64,000 bases of DNA from Hyphomicrobiales bacterium (GCA_900472295.1 UCIA01000006.1:64527-128526); one strand, 5' to 3'; positions 27,554 to 37,004 are shown, counted from the first letter of the stretch. Numbers and translations are program-made. The notes: generated by a model not told the origin, from the letters alone.

Positions 27554-27582
27554 TTGACTCCCAAAACCCTTCTTTCTATAAG
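27554..27582 (+). promoter_or_regulatory. Sigma-70-type promoter of rpmH-rnpA-yidC
   Basis: TTGACT (-35, 27554-27559) and TATAAG (-10, 27577-27582) are separated by 17 bases, an excellent housekeeping promoter. Transcription would begin near 27590 and leave a leader of about 110 bases before rpmH. Confidence 0.75.
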
Positions 27583-27702
27583 CCGCTCACGCTCGGGCCA
27601 TTCGTCCCGGCGCGGTTTCGATCGCGCCAATACCGGCCCGGCAAAGCTCCTGTTACACAGTGACAGATTCAAGAAGGGCCGCACCCCGCGGTATTAAAAC
27701 AA

Positions 27703-27837
27703 ATGAAGCGTACCTACCAACCGTCCAAACTCGTCCGCAAGCGCCGGCACGGTTTCCGTGCTCGCATGGCCACCAAGGGTGGTCGCGGCGTCGTCGCAGC
27801 TCGCCGCAACCGCGGCCGCAAGCGGCTCAGCGCCTGA
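27703..27837 (+). CDS. rpmH: 50S ribosomal protein L34
   Basis: This 44-residue, very basic protein ([20 protein letters not shown] and on to RGRKRLSA) is a full L34. It opens the conserved rpmH-rnpA-yidC cluster. The stop is 16 bases before the likely rnpA start. No dnaA gene or clear DnaA-box cluster lies next to it, unlike in bacteria where rpmH marks the origin. Confidence 0.97.
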   Translation: MKRTYQPSKLVRKRRHGFRARMATKGGRGVVAARRNRGRKRLSA

Positions 27838-27853
27838 ACGGAAGACGAGATCG

Positions 27854-28207
27854 TTGCCCGCAACCGGCAAGCCAGTGGGACCAAACCCCAAGCGGCTTCT
27901 GAAACGTGCGGAATTCCTGGCCGTCCGCCGCGGTGAAAAGCGGCGCGGGCGGCTTTTTCTCGTTGAAGTTCTCGACCGCAATGACGGCCTGTCGCCGCGT
28001 GTCGGCTTCACCGTAACCAAGAAGGTCGGCAATGCGGTTGTGCGCAACCGCGTCAGGCGGCGGCTGAAAGAAGCCGTGCGTACGCATGCCGCAAGTGACA
28101 TGGCGCCCGGCAATGACTATGTCATCGTCGGGCGTGAAGACGTGCTTACCATCCCGTTTGGCCAGTTGAAGGCCGAACTCTCCCGCCGTCTGCGCGGAAC
28201 ACGATAG
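27854..28207 (+). CDS. rnpA: Ribonuclease P protein component
   Basis: RnpA is the protein cofactor of RNase P, which matures tRNA 5' ends. The 117-residue product has the family core [20 protein letters not shown] with the RNR motif and a basic C-terminus. The start chosen is TTG at 27854 ((M)[16 protein letters not shown]) behind GGAAGACGAG; the frame is open further back, but that part overlaps rpmH. A later GTG is possible. It lies between rpmH and yidC as usual. Confidence 0.93.
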   Translation: MPATGKPVGPNPKRLLKRAEFLAVRRGEKRRGRLFLVEVLDRNDGLSPRVGFTVTKKVGNAVVRNRVRRRLKEAVRTHAASDMAPGNDYVIVGREDVLTIPFGQLKAELSRRLRGTR

Positions 28208-28221
28208 GCCAAGGGCTTTCG

Positions 28222-30039
28222 ATGGAAAACAACCGGAACTTCTTCATCACCATCGCTTTGTCGGTGCTGATCCTGTCGCTGTGGCAATATTTTTACGTGA
28301 TGCCGCGCAGCGAGGCCCAGCGCGAGGCGGCCCGCATCGAAGAGCAGCGCGTGGCGGAGCAGAAGAAGGCGGCCGAGGGAGCAAAGCCGGGCGACGTGAC
28401 GACGCCGGGAGCGACTGCGCCTGGCGCCATTCCGAACGCTCCTGGCGGCGACGTTGTCAGCCCCGCCAGCCGCGAGCAGGCGCTGGCGGCGACGAGCCGC
28501 GTCAAGATCGATACGCCGAGCCTGTCTGGCTCGATCAACCTCACCGGCGGCCGCCTCGACGACCTCAAGCTCAAGCACTACACCGAGACGGTCGACAAGA
28601 CATCCCCGCAGATCCAGTTGCTCAACCCGCAGGCGCTGCCCACCGGCTACTATGCCGAGACCGGCTTCGTCGGCAACGAAGCTACGGGCATGGTGCCAGG
28701 TCCGGAGACTGTCTGGACCGCCGACGGCAATGCGACGCTGACGCCGGCGACGCCGGTGACGCTGACCTTCACCAACGACAAGGGCCTGACCTTCAAGCGC
28801 ACGATTTCCGTCGACGGCGACTACATGTTCACCGTTTCCGACACCGTGCAGAATTCGGGTGCGGCCTCCGTCACCCTGTCGAATTACGGTCGCGTCACCC
28901 GCTTCGACAAGCCGCTCGTCGCCAGCACCTATGTGCTGCATGAAGGCTTGATCGGCGTCACCGGCACCGAAGGCCTGCAGGAGCACAAATACGCGGATAT
29001 CGAATCGAAAAAGCAGTATACGCCCAGCAAATCGACCGATGGCTGGCTGGGCATCACCGACAAATATTGGGCGGTGACGCTGGTGCCGAGCGAGAAGCAG
29101 CCGTTCCAGCCGCGCTATGGCTATTTCGAGGATGGCCGCCACCGCTACCAGTCCGACTTCCTGACCGACCCGATCACGATTGCCGCCGGCCAGTCGGCGA
29201 CGGTGGAGACCGAGATCTTCGCCGGCGCCAAGGAAGTCAACAAGATCAACGCCTATGCCCAGGACCGCAATATCAGGCTGTTCGACCGGCTGATCGATTG
29301 GGGGTGGTTCATCTGGATCACCAAGCCGATGTTCTGGCTGATCGACACGCTGTACAAATTCTTCGGCAATTTCGGCCTGGCCATCCTTGCCACCACCGTC
29401 GTCGTCAAGACCCTGTTCTTCCCGCTCGCCAACAAATCCTACGCGTCGATGGCGAACATGAAGAAGGTGCAGCCCAAGATGCTCGAGATCCGCGAGAAAT
29501 ACGCGGACGACAAGATGAAGCAGCAACAGGCGATGATGGAGCTGTACAAGACCGAGAAGATCAATCCGCTCGCCGGCTGCTGGCCGGTGGCGTTGCAGAT
29601 CCCGGTGTTCTTCGCGCTCTACAAGGTGCTCTACATCACCATCGAGATGCGGCACGCGCCGTTCTTCGGCTGGATCCAGGATTTGGCGGCGCCGGATCCG
29701 ACCTCGCTGTTCAACCTGTTCGGCCTGATCCCGATCACGCTGCCGCATATGCTGATGATCGGCGTGTGGCCGCTGATCATGGGCGTCACCATGTTCCTGC
29801 AGATGCGCATGAACCCGACGCCGCCGGACCCGACACAGGCCGCGATCTTCACCTGGATGCCGGTCATCTTCACCTTCATGATGGCGGGCTTTCCGGCCGG
29901 CCTGGTCATCTACTGGGCGTGGAACAACACGCTTTCGATCTTGCAGCAGGGCGTGATCATGAAGCGCCAGGGTGCCAGGATCGAACTCTGGGACAATCTG
30001 ACGGCACTGTTCAAAAAGAAACCGTCGCCGGCGGAGTAG
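28222..30039 (+). CDS. yidC: Membrane protein insertase YidC
   Basis: YidC inserts and folds inner-membrane proteins, alone or with Sec. The 605-residue protein has an N-terminal membrane anchor (about 8-27), an Ala/Pro-rich linker, a large periplasmic domain and five C-terminal helices; PLANKSYASMANMKKVQPKM is the cytosolic coiled-coil loop and INPLAGCWPVALQIPVFFAL is a core signature. It starts 14 bases after rnpA and ends with a strong terminator. Confidence 0.98.
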   Translation: MENNRNFFITIALSVLILSLWQYFYVMPRSEAQREAARIEEQRVAEQKKAAEGAKPGDVTTPGATAPGAIPNAPGGDVVSPASREQALAATSRVKIDTPSLSGSINLTGGRLDDLKLKHYTETVDKTSPQIQLLNPQALPTGYYAETGFVGNEATGMVPGPETVWTADGNATLTPATPVTLTFTNDKGLTFKRTISVDGDYMFTVSDTVQNSGAASVTLSNYGRVTRFDKPLVASTYVLHEGLIGVTGTEGLQEHKYADIESKKQYTPSKSTDGWLGITDKYWAVTLVPSEKQPFQPRYGYFEDGRHRYQSDFLTDPITIAAGQSATVETEIFAGAKEVNKINAYAQDRNIRLFDRLIDWGWFIWITKPMFWLIDTLYKFFGNFGLAILATTVVVKTLFFPLANKSYASMANMKKVQPKMLEIREKYADDKMKQQQAMMELYKTEKINPLAGCWPVALQIPVFFALYKVLYITIEMRHAPFFGWIQDLAAPDPTSLFNLFGLIPITLPHMLMIGVWPLIMGVTMFLQMRMNPTPPDPTQAAIFTWMPVIFTFMMAGFPAGLVIYWAWNNTLSILQQGVIMKRQGARIELWDNLTALFKKKPSPAE

Positions 30040-30064
30040 CCGGCACCCCCTTTTGCCAATTCGG

Positions 30065-30101
30065 AAAAGCCCCGGTCAGTTCGCTGTCCGGGGCTTTTTT
30101 A
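30065..30101 (+). terminator. Rho-independent terminator after yidC
   Basis: The stem AAAAGCCCCGG / CCGGGGCTTTT is followed by TT and lies 26 bases after the yidC stop. It ends the rpmH-rnpA-yidC transcript. Confidence 0.9.
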
Positions 30102-30135
30102 TTGGGGCAGAGCGCATCGCGCGAGGCGCGACGCA

Positions 30136-30228
30136 TCAGGTGGCGATGTTGGCATGGTTGATCTGCACATTCTGCGTCAAAAGCGCGGTGACGACCGAGA
30201 TGCCGACGCTGGAGCCAAAATGGCGCAT
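30136..30228 (-). pseudogene. Fragment of a DHA2/EmrB-type MFS transporter
   Basis: The minus strand encodes 30 residues, MRHFGSSVGISVVTALLTQ then NVQINHANIAT and stop. They match the pattern of a late membrane helix of DHA2 drug-efflux transporters (compare NLGGAVGLAVINTVLIDRSA in the EmrB gene at 33770). No further transporter sequence is open on either side, so this is a short relic. The rest of the 340-base gap 30040-30379 holds only the yidC terminator. Confidence 0.55.
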
Positions 30229-30379
30229 CCGATCGCGATCTGCCGCGGCACGAAGTGACCCTTGAAGCCCTGCGGGGCTCGCTCATCGGGCGATTGGTGC
30301 TATAGGGCGGATCACGCTATTTTGGACGGCGCGCGAGCGTTGCGCCTGCACCGGCTGCCACCCTTCGACGGATCTCGCC

Positions 30380-31018
30380 ATGGACGGACCCAACCCAGAC
30401 ATCAAGCACCCGATCCCGATGCACACCCGCGTCGGCTTCCTGAAGCCGCTGGTGACCGCACCGAACATCGAGATCGGCGACTTCACCTATTACGACGATC
30501 CGGACGGGCCGGACAAATTCGCCGAGCGGTGCGTGTTGCATCATTATCCGTTCATCGGCGACAAGCTCATCATCGGCAAGTTCTGCGCAATTGCCGAGGG
30601 CTCGCGCTTCATCATGAACGGCGCCAACCATGCGATGTCCGGTTTCTCGACCTACCCGTTCAACATTTTCGGCCATGGCTGGGAACACGGCTTCGACCCG
30701 CAGACGTGGTCTCAGGAAGTGCGCGGCGACACGGTGGTCGGCAATGATGTATGGATCGGCATGGATGCGGTGATCATGCCCGGCGTTAGCGTCGGCCATG
30801 GCGCCATCGTGGCGGCGAAATCGGTGGTAACGCACGACGTGCCGGCCTATGCGATCGTCGCCGGCAATGCGGCAAAGGTGGTGAAGATGCGTTTCGACGA
30901 CAGGACGGTGCGGCGGCTGCTTGCGGTGGCGTGGTGGAACTGGCCGGTGGACAAGATCAGCCGCAATCTTAACGCCATCCGGGGCGCCGATATTTCTGTA
31001 CTGGAGGCAGCGGTTTGA
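30380..31018 (+). CDS. Vat/CatB-like xenobiotic acetyltransferase (hexapeptide repeat)
   Basis: This 212-residue left-handed beta-helix protein matches the streptogramin A/chloramphenicol acetyltransferase (Vat/CatB) group: MNGANHAM with catalytic H84, FNIFGHGWE, and hexapeptide repeats [20 protein letters not shown] and [20 protein letters not shown]. It acetylates a hydroxyl with acetyl-CoA; the native substrate is unknown and drug resistance is only a possibility. Its stop overlaps the engB start by four bases (TTGA), so the two are coupled. Confidence 0.87.
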   Translation: MDGPNPDIKHPIPMHTRVGFLKPLVTAPNIEIGDFTYYDDPDGPDKFAERCVLHHYPFIGDKLIIGKFCAIAEGSRFIMNGANHAMSGFSTYPFNIFGHGWEHGFDPQTWSQEVRGDTVVGNDVWIGMDAVIMPGVSVGHGAIVAAKSVVTHDVPAYAIVAGNAAKVVKMRFDDRTVRRLLAVAWWNWPVDKISRNLNAIRGADISVLEAAV

Positions 31019-31674
31019 ACGCTTTGGGCAACACGGTTATCGGCGTCGAGCTGTTCACCAAAGGGTGGATCTTCATCCGTGGTGTGCCGGCGATGAAATT
31101 CCTGCCGCCGGAAGGACCGCCGGAGATCGCTTTCGCCGGCCGTTCGAATGTCGGCAAATCGTCGCTGATCAACGCGCTGGTCGGCCACAACGGGCTGGCG
31201 CGCACCTCCAATACGCCGGGGCGCACGCAAGAGCTCAACTATTTCGTACCGGGCGGGTTTTCCGGCGAGGGTACCGACCTGCCGCCAATGGCGCTGGTCG
31301 ACATGCCGGGCTACGGCTATGCCAGCGCGCCGAAGGAAAAGGTCGATGACTGGACCAAGCTGGTCTTCGATTATCTCAAGGGCCGAGTGACGCTGAAGCG
31401 GGTTTATGTGCTGATCGATTCCCGCCACGGCATCAAGGCCAAGGACGACGAGGTGCTGTCGCTGCTCGACAAGGCGGCAGTGTCCTACCAGATCGTGCTG
31501 ACCAAGACCGACAAGATCAAGGCCGCCGGGGTGCCGCGGCTGATCGAAGAGACGCTTGCGAAGATCAAGAAGCGGCCGGCGGCATTTCCGTTCGTTCTGG
31601 CGACGTCCTCGGAAAAGAATGAAGGGCTGGACGAGCTGCGCGCGGCGATCGTGCTGGCCGCCAATGGCGGCTAG
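31015..31674 (+). CDS. engB: Ribosome biogenesis GTP-binding protein EngB/YsxC
   Basis: EngB is a TRAFAC GTPase needed for 50S maturation. The 219-residue product has the P-loop GRSNVGKSS (42-50), G2 threonines in [12 protein letters not shown]3 DMPGYG and G4 TKTDK. The start is TTG at 31015, overlapping the previous stop, with GGAGG upstream (CTGGAGGCAG). In many rhizobia engB follows yidC and precedes argB; here an acetyltransferase lies before it and about 10 kb after it. Confidence 0.95.
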   Translation: MNALGNTVIGVELFTKGWIFIRGVPAMKFLPPEGPPEIAFAGRSNVGKSSLINALVGHNGLARTSNTPGRTQELNYFVPGGFSGEGTDLPPMALVDMPGYGYASAPKEKVDDWTKLVFDYLKGRVTLKRVYVLIDSRHGIKAKDDEVLSLLDKAAVSYQIVLTKTDKIKAAGVPRLIEETLAKIKKRPAAFPFVLATSSEKNEGLDELRAAIVLAANGG

Positions 31675-32414
31675 GCTTTTGCCGACAGGATAGCCTTCGC
31701 CTCCAGCGCGATCATCTGATGGCTTTCCTCCTCGGCAAGCTTTTCAGTGCCGTAGTACTTCAGGAACATGCCGACGCCTGACCGCACGATGTGCTCGATC
31801 TCATCCTGGCCCGGCGCCTTGGTGCGATAGGCGAAGATGCACTGGCGAAACAGGCCGGCCAGGCACAATTCGGTGAACTGATAGGCGGCAAGATCGACGT
31901 CGTCGATCTTGAGCAGGCCGCGTTCAATTGCGGCATTGAGGAATTCCGCCATCTTGTCGTGGCCGCGTTTGGGGCCGCGTTCGTAAAAGCGCGCGCCCAT
32001 GTCGGGTATCCTGTCGGAGGCGCCGATGACGGTGCGCTGCGCCTGGATGACCTTGGCCGAGGTGATCTTCATCGACAGAACCTTGCCGAACTTTACCATC
32101 GTCTCACGCAGATTGTCGGTGCGCTCGAGCACGTCATACATATTCTTGAAGATGGTGCCGCGCTCTTCCTCGATCAGCGCCTCGAACAGCTCTTCCTTGT
32201 TGGCGAAGTAGACATAGATCGTGCCCTTGGAGACACCGGCTTCGCGGGTGATGTCGTTCATCGACGCGGCTTCGAAGCCCTTGTCGATGAAGACGCGGCG
32301 CGCGCCGTCGATGATCTGGCCACGCTTGACCGGATCCTGGCCCGCGGCAGGGCGGCCGCGACGCAGCACCTCATCGCACGGATCATTTTCGACGTCTGCT
32401 AACGTGTCGGCCAT
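31671..32414 (-). CDS. TetR-family regulator of the adjacent efflux genes
   Basis: This 247-residue repressor has the TetR helix-turn-helix at about residues 45-65 ([20 protein letters not shown]) and an all-helical ligand domain with a C-terminal AefR-like look. It starts at the ATG at 32412-32414, not at the TTG 18 bases upstream, because GAGG lies 10 bases before it. It is divergent from the HlyD/EmrB pair with two matching dyads between. Its stop overlaps the engB stop by four bases in opposite directions. Confidence 0.92.
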   Translation of the reverse strand: MADTLADVENDPCDEVLRRGRPAAGQDPVKRGQIIDGARRVFIDKGFEAASMNDITREAGVSKGTIYVYFANKEELFEALIEEERGTIFKNMYDVLERTDNLRETMVKFGKVLSMKITSAKVIQAQRTVIGASDRIPDMGARFYERGPKRGHDKMAEFLNAAIERGLLKIDDVDLAAYQFTELCLAGLFRQCIFAYRTKAPGQDEIEHIVRSGVGMFLKYYGTEKLAEEESHQMIALEAKAILSAKA

Positions 32415-32438
32415 CAAAGTCACACCTCGCAAATATTT

Positions 32439-32454
32439 CGAACCAAGCGGTTCG
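32439..32454. promoter_or_regulatory. TetR operator, copy 1
   Basis: CGAACC-AAGC-GGTTCG has perfect 6-bp arms. It lies 25 bases before the TetR gene start. The same arms recur at 32503-32516. Confidence 0.65.
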
Positions 32455-32502
32455 ATTGCTCTTGATATGGGCCTACTTTAGCGCTATGTCAACGCCCGGA
32501 TC

Positions 32503-32516
32503 GAACCGAACGGTTC
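32503..32516. promoter_or_regulatory. TetR operator, copy 2
   Basis: GAACC-GAAC-GGTTC repeats the arms of copy 1, with centres 63 bases apart (about six helical turns). It lies 44 bases before the HlyD-family gene. Confidence 0.65.
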
Positions 32517-32560
32517 AGTATAACAGATTTTTCTCACGTAGCGACAGCAGGCGAAATATC

Positions 32561-33745
32561 ATGTCTTCGAACACACCTACCACGACCGCCGAAGTCAGGC
32601 CTTTCCCCAACGCCAAGGTCTCGCCGTCGATTGAAGCGCCGGAAGCGCCTCCCAAACCTGCCGCCGAGGTTCTGGCTGAAGCACCGGCCAAGAAGAAGCG
32701 GTCGACGCGCTCGTTCATGCTGCCGATCGTAGGGCTGGCGTTGCTCGGCGCCGGCGCCTGGTATGGCTACAACTACTGGACAGACGGCCGGTTCCTGATC
32801 ACGACCGATGACGCCTATGTCCAGGCCGACATGTCGTTCGTATCGCCGAAGATTTCCGGCTATGTCGATAAGGTCGATGTCTCGGAAAACCAGCAGGTCA
32901 AGGCCGGCGATCCGCTGCTGACGATCGATGACGGCGACTACAGGATCGCTGTCGCCCAGGCCGAGGCGCAGATCGCCACGCTGGCCAAGACGCTCGACCG
33001 TATCGACGCGCAGACCAAGGCAGCCCAGGCCTCGCTGCAGCAGGCGCAGGCACAGAAGGTCGCCGACCAGGCGGCCGCCGACAATGCCGGGCGTGCCCAG
33101 CAGCGCGCAGCCCAGCTGGTCAAGACGCATGTCGGCACGCAGGCGCAGCTCGACGACGCCCAGACCGCTCTCGACCAGGCCAATGCCGCCCTTGTCGGCG
33201 CCGATGCGCAGATCGCCGCCGCACAGGCCAATATCGGCGTGTACGAGGCGCAGCGCGCCGAATCCGCCAGCACGCTGGCTTCGCTGCAGCTGAACCGCGA
33301 CAAGGCCGCTCGCGATCTGTCCTTCACCGTGCTCAAGGCGCCTTATGACGGCGTGGTCGGCAACCGTTCGGTCGAGCAGGGCGATCTCGTCAGCCCCGGC
33401 CAGAAGCTCGCCGTCGTGGTGCCGATGGACAAGCTCTACATCGTGGCCAACTTCAAGGAGACGCAGCTGGCCAAGCTGGTGCCGGGCGAGAAGGTCCGGA
33501 TCTCGGTCGACGCTACGGACGGCCATGATTTCGAAGGCACGGTGTCGTCGCTGGCGCCGGCTTCGGGTGCGGTGTTCTCGCTGCTGCCGCCGGAAAACGC
33601 CACCGGCAACTTCACCAAGGTGGTGCAGCGCATCCCGGTTCGCATCGAGGTGCCGGCGGATGTGCTGAAGGCAGGCAGGCTGCGCGCCGGCCTCAGCGTC
33701 ATCGTCGCCGTCGACAGCCGCACGGCTCCGGCCACGGCGAACTGA
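32561..33745 (+). CDS. HlyD/EmrA-family membrane fusion protein
   Basis: This 394-residue periplasmic adaptor has a soluble Pro/Ala-rich N-terminus, one membrane helix (about 48-67), the lipoyl half FLITTDDAYVQADMSFVSPK (about 77-96), a long coiled-coil hairpin and the beta-barrel domain with FTVLKAPYDGVVGNRSVEQG. It links an inner-membrane pump to an outer-membrane channel. The EmrB-type pump gene follows after 24 bases; no TolC gene is present. Expression is probably repressed by the divergent TetR. Confidence 0.93.
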   Translation: MSSNTPTTTAEVRPFPNAKVSPSIEAPEAPPKPAAEVLAEAPAKKKRSTRSFMLPIVGLALLGAGAWYGYNYWTDGRFLITTDDAYVQADMSFVSPKISGYVDKVDVSENQQVKAGDPLLTIDDGDYRIAVAQAEAQIATLAKTLDRIDAQTKAAQASLQQAQAQKVADQAAADNAGRAQQRAAQLVKTHVGTQAQLDDAQTALDQANAALVGADAQIAAAQANIGVYEAQRAESASTLASLQLNRDKAARDLSFTVLKAPYDGVVGNRSVEQGDLVSPGQKLAVVVPMDKLYIVANFKETQLAKLVPGEKVRISVDATDGHDFEGTVSSLAPASGAVFSLLPPENATGNFTKVVQRIPVRIEVPADVLKAGRLRAGLSVIVAVDSRTAPATAN

Positions 33746-33769
33746 GCGACAGCCAAGGGGTATAAGGCC

Positions 33770-35365
33770 ATGGCGACCGCAACAATCACCGCAGGAGCGG
33801 CACCTGCCATGCCGGCGGTGCCCGAGACCATCTCGACGCGCCGCCTCATCGCCTTTCTGGCGATGGTGTTCGGCATGTTCATGGCGATCCTCGACATCCA
33901 GATCGTCTCGGCCTCGCTGTCCGAGATCCAGGCCGGCCTGAGCGCCAGCTCCGACGAAATCCCGTGGGTGCAGACCGCCTATCTGATTGCCGAGGTGGTG
34001 ATGATCCCGCTGTCGGGCTTCCTCAGCCGGATGCTGTCGACGCGCGTGCTGTTTGCCGGTGCGGCGGCCGGCTTCACGGCGGCGAGCGCGCTGGCCGCCA
34101 CCGCCACCAACATCGACCAGATGATCGTCTACCGCGCCATCCAGGGCTTTATCGGCGGCGGCATGATCCCCAGCGTCTTCGCAGCCGCCTTCACCATCTT
34201 CCCGCCGTCGCGCCGCGCCATGGTGTCGCCGATGATCGGCCTGGTGGCGACGCTGGCGCCGACCATCGGCCCGACGGTCGGCGGCTATATCAGCCATGCC
34301 ATGTCCTGGCACTGGCTGTTCCTGATCAATGTCATTCCAGGCATCATGGTGACGGTTGCAGCCTGGACGCTGATCGATTTCGACAAGCCCAATCTCGGCC
34401 TGTTCAGCAAGTTCGACTGGTGGGGTCTTGCCGGCATGGCGGCTTTCCTCGGCTGTATGGAATATGTGCTCGAGGAAGGTCCTAACCATGACTGGCTGCA
34501 GGAACAGGCCGTCTTCATCTGCGCCATCGTCATGGTTGTCGGCGCGGCGCTGTTCTTCTGGCGCGCCTTCACCGCCGAGGAGCCAATCGTCGATCTGAGA
34601 GCCTTCACCAACGTCAATTTCGCCTTCGGCTCGCTGTTTTCCTTCGTCATCGGCATCGGCCTCTATGGCCTGACCTATCTCTATCCGGTCTACCTCGGAC
34701 GTATCCGCGGCTACGATTCCTTGATGATCGGCGAAGCGCTGTTCGTCAGCGGCCTGGCGATGTTTGTCACTGCGCCCATCTCCGGCTTCCTGTCGAGCAA
34801 GATCGATCTGCGGCTGATGATGATGATCGGCCTGTTCGGTTTCGCTACCGGCACATGGTGGATGACGCATCTGACCGCCGACTGGGATTTCGGGGAATTG
34901 CTGATCCCGCAGATCCTGCGCGGCTGTTCGATGATGCTGTGCATGGTGCCAATCAACAACATCGCGCTCGGCACCTTGCCGCCGGACCGGCTGAAGAACG
35001 CATCGGGCCTGTTCAACCTGACCCGCAATCTCGGCGGCGCGGTCGGCCTGGCCGTTATCAACACCGTGCTGATCGATCGCAGTGCCTTCCACTACGCAAG
35101 GCTGGCCGAGCATGTGGAATGGGGCAGTGCGGCGGCGCAGCAGAAGTTGCAGAACATGACGCTCGACTTCCAGCAGACTCCCGGCCTCGACGCCAACAAG
35201 GCGGCGATCTCCAAACTGGCGGGCATGGTCCAGCAGCAGGCCTCGCTGCTGTCGTTCATGGATGTGTTCACCATGCTGACCGTGCTGTTTGCGACCATGG
35301 CTCTTTTCACCATGGTCATCTCCAAGCCGGCGCCGCCTGCGGGCGGTGGCGGCGGAGGCCATTGA
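33770..35365 (+). CDS. DHA2-family MFS efflux pump (EmrB type)
   Basis: This 531-residue proton-driven exporter has about 14 membrane helices and the DHA2 motifs: FGMFMAILDIQIVSASLSEI (helix 1), RAIQGFIGGGMIPSVF, and the motif C-like APTIGPTVGGYIS. It works with the adjacent HlyD protein as an EmrAB-like pump for hydrophobic compounds. The C-terminus is a glycine-rich tail GGGGGGH. A hairpin after the stop may end the transcript. Confidence 0.94.
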   Translation: MATATITAGAAPAMPAVPETISTRRLIAFLAMVFGMFMAILDIQIVSASLSEIQAGLSASSDEIPWVQTAYLIAEVVMIPLSGFLSRMLSTRVLFAGAAAGFTAASALAATATNIDQMIVYRAIQGFIGGGMIPSVFAAAFTIFPPSRRAMVSPMIGLVATLAPTIGPTVGGYISHAMSWHWLFLINVIPGIMVTVAAWTLIDFDKPNLGLFSKFDWWGLAGMAAFLGCMEYVLEEGPNHDWLQEQAVFICAIVMVVGAALFFWRAFTAEEPIVDLRAFTNVNFAFGSLFSFVIGIGLYGLTYLYPVYLGRIRGYDSLMIGEALFVSGLAMFVTAPISGFLSSKIDLRLMMMIGLFGFATGTWWMTHLTADWDFGELLIPQILRGCSMMLCMVPINNIALGTLPPDRLKNASGLFNLTRNLGGAVGLAVINTVLIDRSAFHYARLAEHVEWGSAAAQQKLQNMTLDFQQTPGLDANKAAISKLAGMVQQQASLLSFMDVFTMLTVLFATMALFTMVISKPAPPAGGGGGGH

Positions 35366-35397
35366 GCGCGCCGGACCCCCCGCCTGGCGCCCTCATG

Positions 35398-35436
35398 CAT
35401 GACCCCGGGAATCACCCCCGATTTCCGGGGTCATGC
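35398..35436. terminator. Bidirectional hairpin between emrB-like gene and monooxygenase
   Basis: A 12-bp perfect stem GCATGACCCCGG / CCGGGGTCATGC lies between two convergent genes. No long T run follows on either strand, so termination strength is uncertain. Confidence 0.6.
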
Positions 35437-35450
35437 TTAAGCATCAACCG

Positions 35451-37004
35451 CTATCGAGCCTCGACGCCGAACTCGGCGGCAGGCGGTCCGAACCATCTGG
35501 TCAACGCGTCCGTCAGCCCGGCCGTTTCAGGGCCACCAACCCAGGCCACATAGCCATCGGGCCGGACCAGCACAGCGCCGGGAGCTTCGACCGCCCCCAG
35601 CACCGGCAGCTCCCATTGGCCGTCATAGCGGGCGTCGACCGACCGAACGCGATCCCCCCACGGGCCGATGTCGAAAGCGCCGGGCTGACCTAAATTAAGC
35701 AGCAGCGGCCGGGCGTCGTGCAAAAGCGCAAAGACCCGCGTCGGGCCGTCGGCGGTGACGAGGTCGAGATCCGGCATGCGACGCCCCAGCAGCGGATGCC
35801 CCTCGCCAAGGTCGTAGTGAATATCCAGACCGGACATCACGCCGGCAAAACGCTTCCGCGGCTCCGCCATGGCGAGCAGCTCGGACATTGTATCGCGCAG
35901 CGCCTTGGTGCGCTCGTCTTCGCGACGGAGCACGACCGACGACATCGTGTTCTGCAACACGCGCGCGGCAACCGGGTGGCGCTCTGCCTGATAGGTGTCG
36001 AGCAGGCTTTCCGGCGCTGTTTTCCTGATCACCTGGGCAAGCTTCCAACCCAGATTGACCGCGTCCTGCACACCGGTCTGCAGGCCCTGTCCGCCGTCCG
36101 GCGGATGCACATGCGCGGCGTCGCCGGCGAGCAGCACCCGGCCCTTGCGGTAGGACGCTGCCTGCCGGGTCATGTCGGTGAACCGCGACAGCGATGTCGG
36201 ATTGTGAACGCCATAATCGCTGCCGTAGACGGCAATGAGCGCCTCGCTGAGATCGCGCAAAGTGGGCTCGCCGCCAGCCCCGATTTCGCGTTCGGTCACC
36301 AGCACCCGAACCGTCCCGTCTTCCAGTCTGCTGAGACCGTGAATGCCGATGGCGTCGCGGTGGATACCCCATTGCGGCTCTTCCGATAGTTCGACCTCGG
36401 CGATCAGATTGCTGGTCGTCGGATTCGAACCCGGGAATTCTATCCCGGCCGTCTTGCGCACGAGGCTTCTGCCGCCGTCGCAGCCGACGAGATAGTCGGC
36501 ACGCAGCGAGCGGCTATCGCTCAGCGCGACATCGACGCCAGTGTCGTCCTGCACGAACCCCGTCACCTCGCGGCCACGATAGACCGTGACGCCGCGCTCA
36601 TCGACCCAGTCGGCAAGGATGCGCTCTATGTGTTTTTGCCAGAGCGCCAGCCCGTAATTGTGGCGGGTGGGGAAGTCGCTGATGTCAAGCGAAACGCCGG
36701 CGAAACCCGCCACCTGGGCGGTCTGGCCCTGCGACAGGAACCGCTCGGCAATGCCGCGCTGGTCGAAGATCTCGATGGTGCGCGCATGCAGGCCGCCCGA
36801 GCGCGCGCCCGCGAGATTCTGGCTCTCGCGCCGCTCGACGATGGCGACATCGATGCCGGCCAAAGATAGCTCGCCGGCCAGCATCAACCCGGTCGGGCCG
36901 CCGCCGGCGATCACCACTTGATGGGAGATTTGCAGCCGGTCCGCATCAACGCGACCGCTCGATTTGGGCTCATTTTGGCGAGCCCGCTTTTCGTTTCTTT
37001 GCAT
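35451..37004 (-). CDS. FAD-dependent aromatic monooxygenase (PheA/TfdB family)
   Basis: This 517-residue class A flavoprotein hydroxylase has the dinucleotide motif GGGPTG (34-39), the DG motif (LVGCDGGRSLVRK) and the second FAD motif GDAAHVHPPDGGQGLQ, plus a C-terminal thioredoxin-like domain. Family members hydroxylate phenols, polyketides or rifamycins. The ATG at 37004 follows GAGAGGG; a TTG 18 bases upstream is also open. No aromatic pathway genes are adjacent, so the substrate is unknown. Confidence 0.92.
   Translation of the reverse strand: MQRNEKRARQNEPKSSGRVDADRLQISHQVVIAGGGPTGLMLAGELSLAGIDVAIVERRESQNLAGARSGGLHARTIEIFDQRGIAERFLSQGQTAQVAGFAGVSLDISDFPTRHNYGLALWQKHIERILADWVDERGVTVYRGREVTGFVQDDTGVDVALSDSRSLRADYLVGCDGGRSLVRKTAGIEFPGSNPTTSNLIAEVELSEEPQWGIHRDAIGIHGLSRLEDGTVRVLVTEREIGAGGEPTLRDLSEALIAVYGSDYGVHNPTSLSRFTDMTRQAASYRKGRVLLAGDAAHVHPPDGGQGLQTGVQDAVNLGWKLAQVIRKTAPESLLDTYQAERHPVAARVLQNTMSSVVLRREDERTKALRDTMSELLAMAEPRKRFAGVMSGLDIHYDLGEGHPLLGRRMPDLDLVTADGPTRVFALLHDARPLLLNLGQPGAFDIGPWGDRVRSVDARYDGQWELPVLGAVEAPGAVLVRPDGYVAWVGGPETAGLTDALTRWFGPPAAEFGVEAR

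Noticed and set aside
27427-27702. Replication origin next to rpmH
   Set aside because: rpmH marks oriC in some bacteria, but no dnaA or dnaN gene and no convincing DnaA-box cluster is present.
28117-29748. A 543-codon frame antisense to yidC
   Set aside because: yidC is certain and the antisense frame shows the usual high-GC shadow composition.
30380-31018. Calling the acetyltransferase an antibiotic resistance gene
   Set aside because: Chromosomal Vat/CatB-like proteins are common and most have no shown resistance role.
32534-35362. A 942-codon open frame antisense to the HlyD and EmrB genes
   Set aside because: It spans two well-supported genes and their gap and has no domain; long open antisense frames are common at this GC content.
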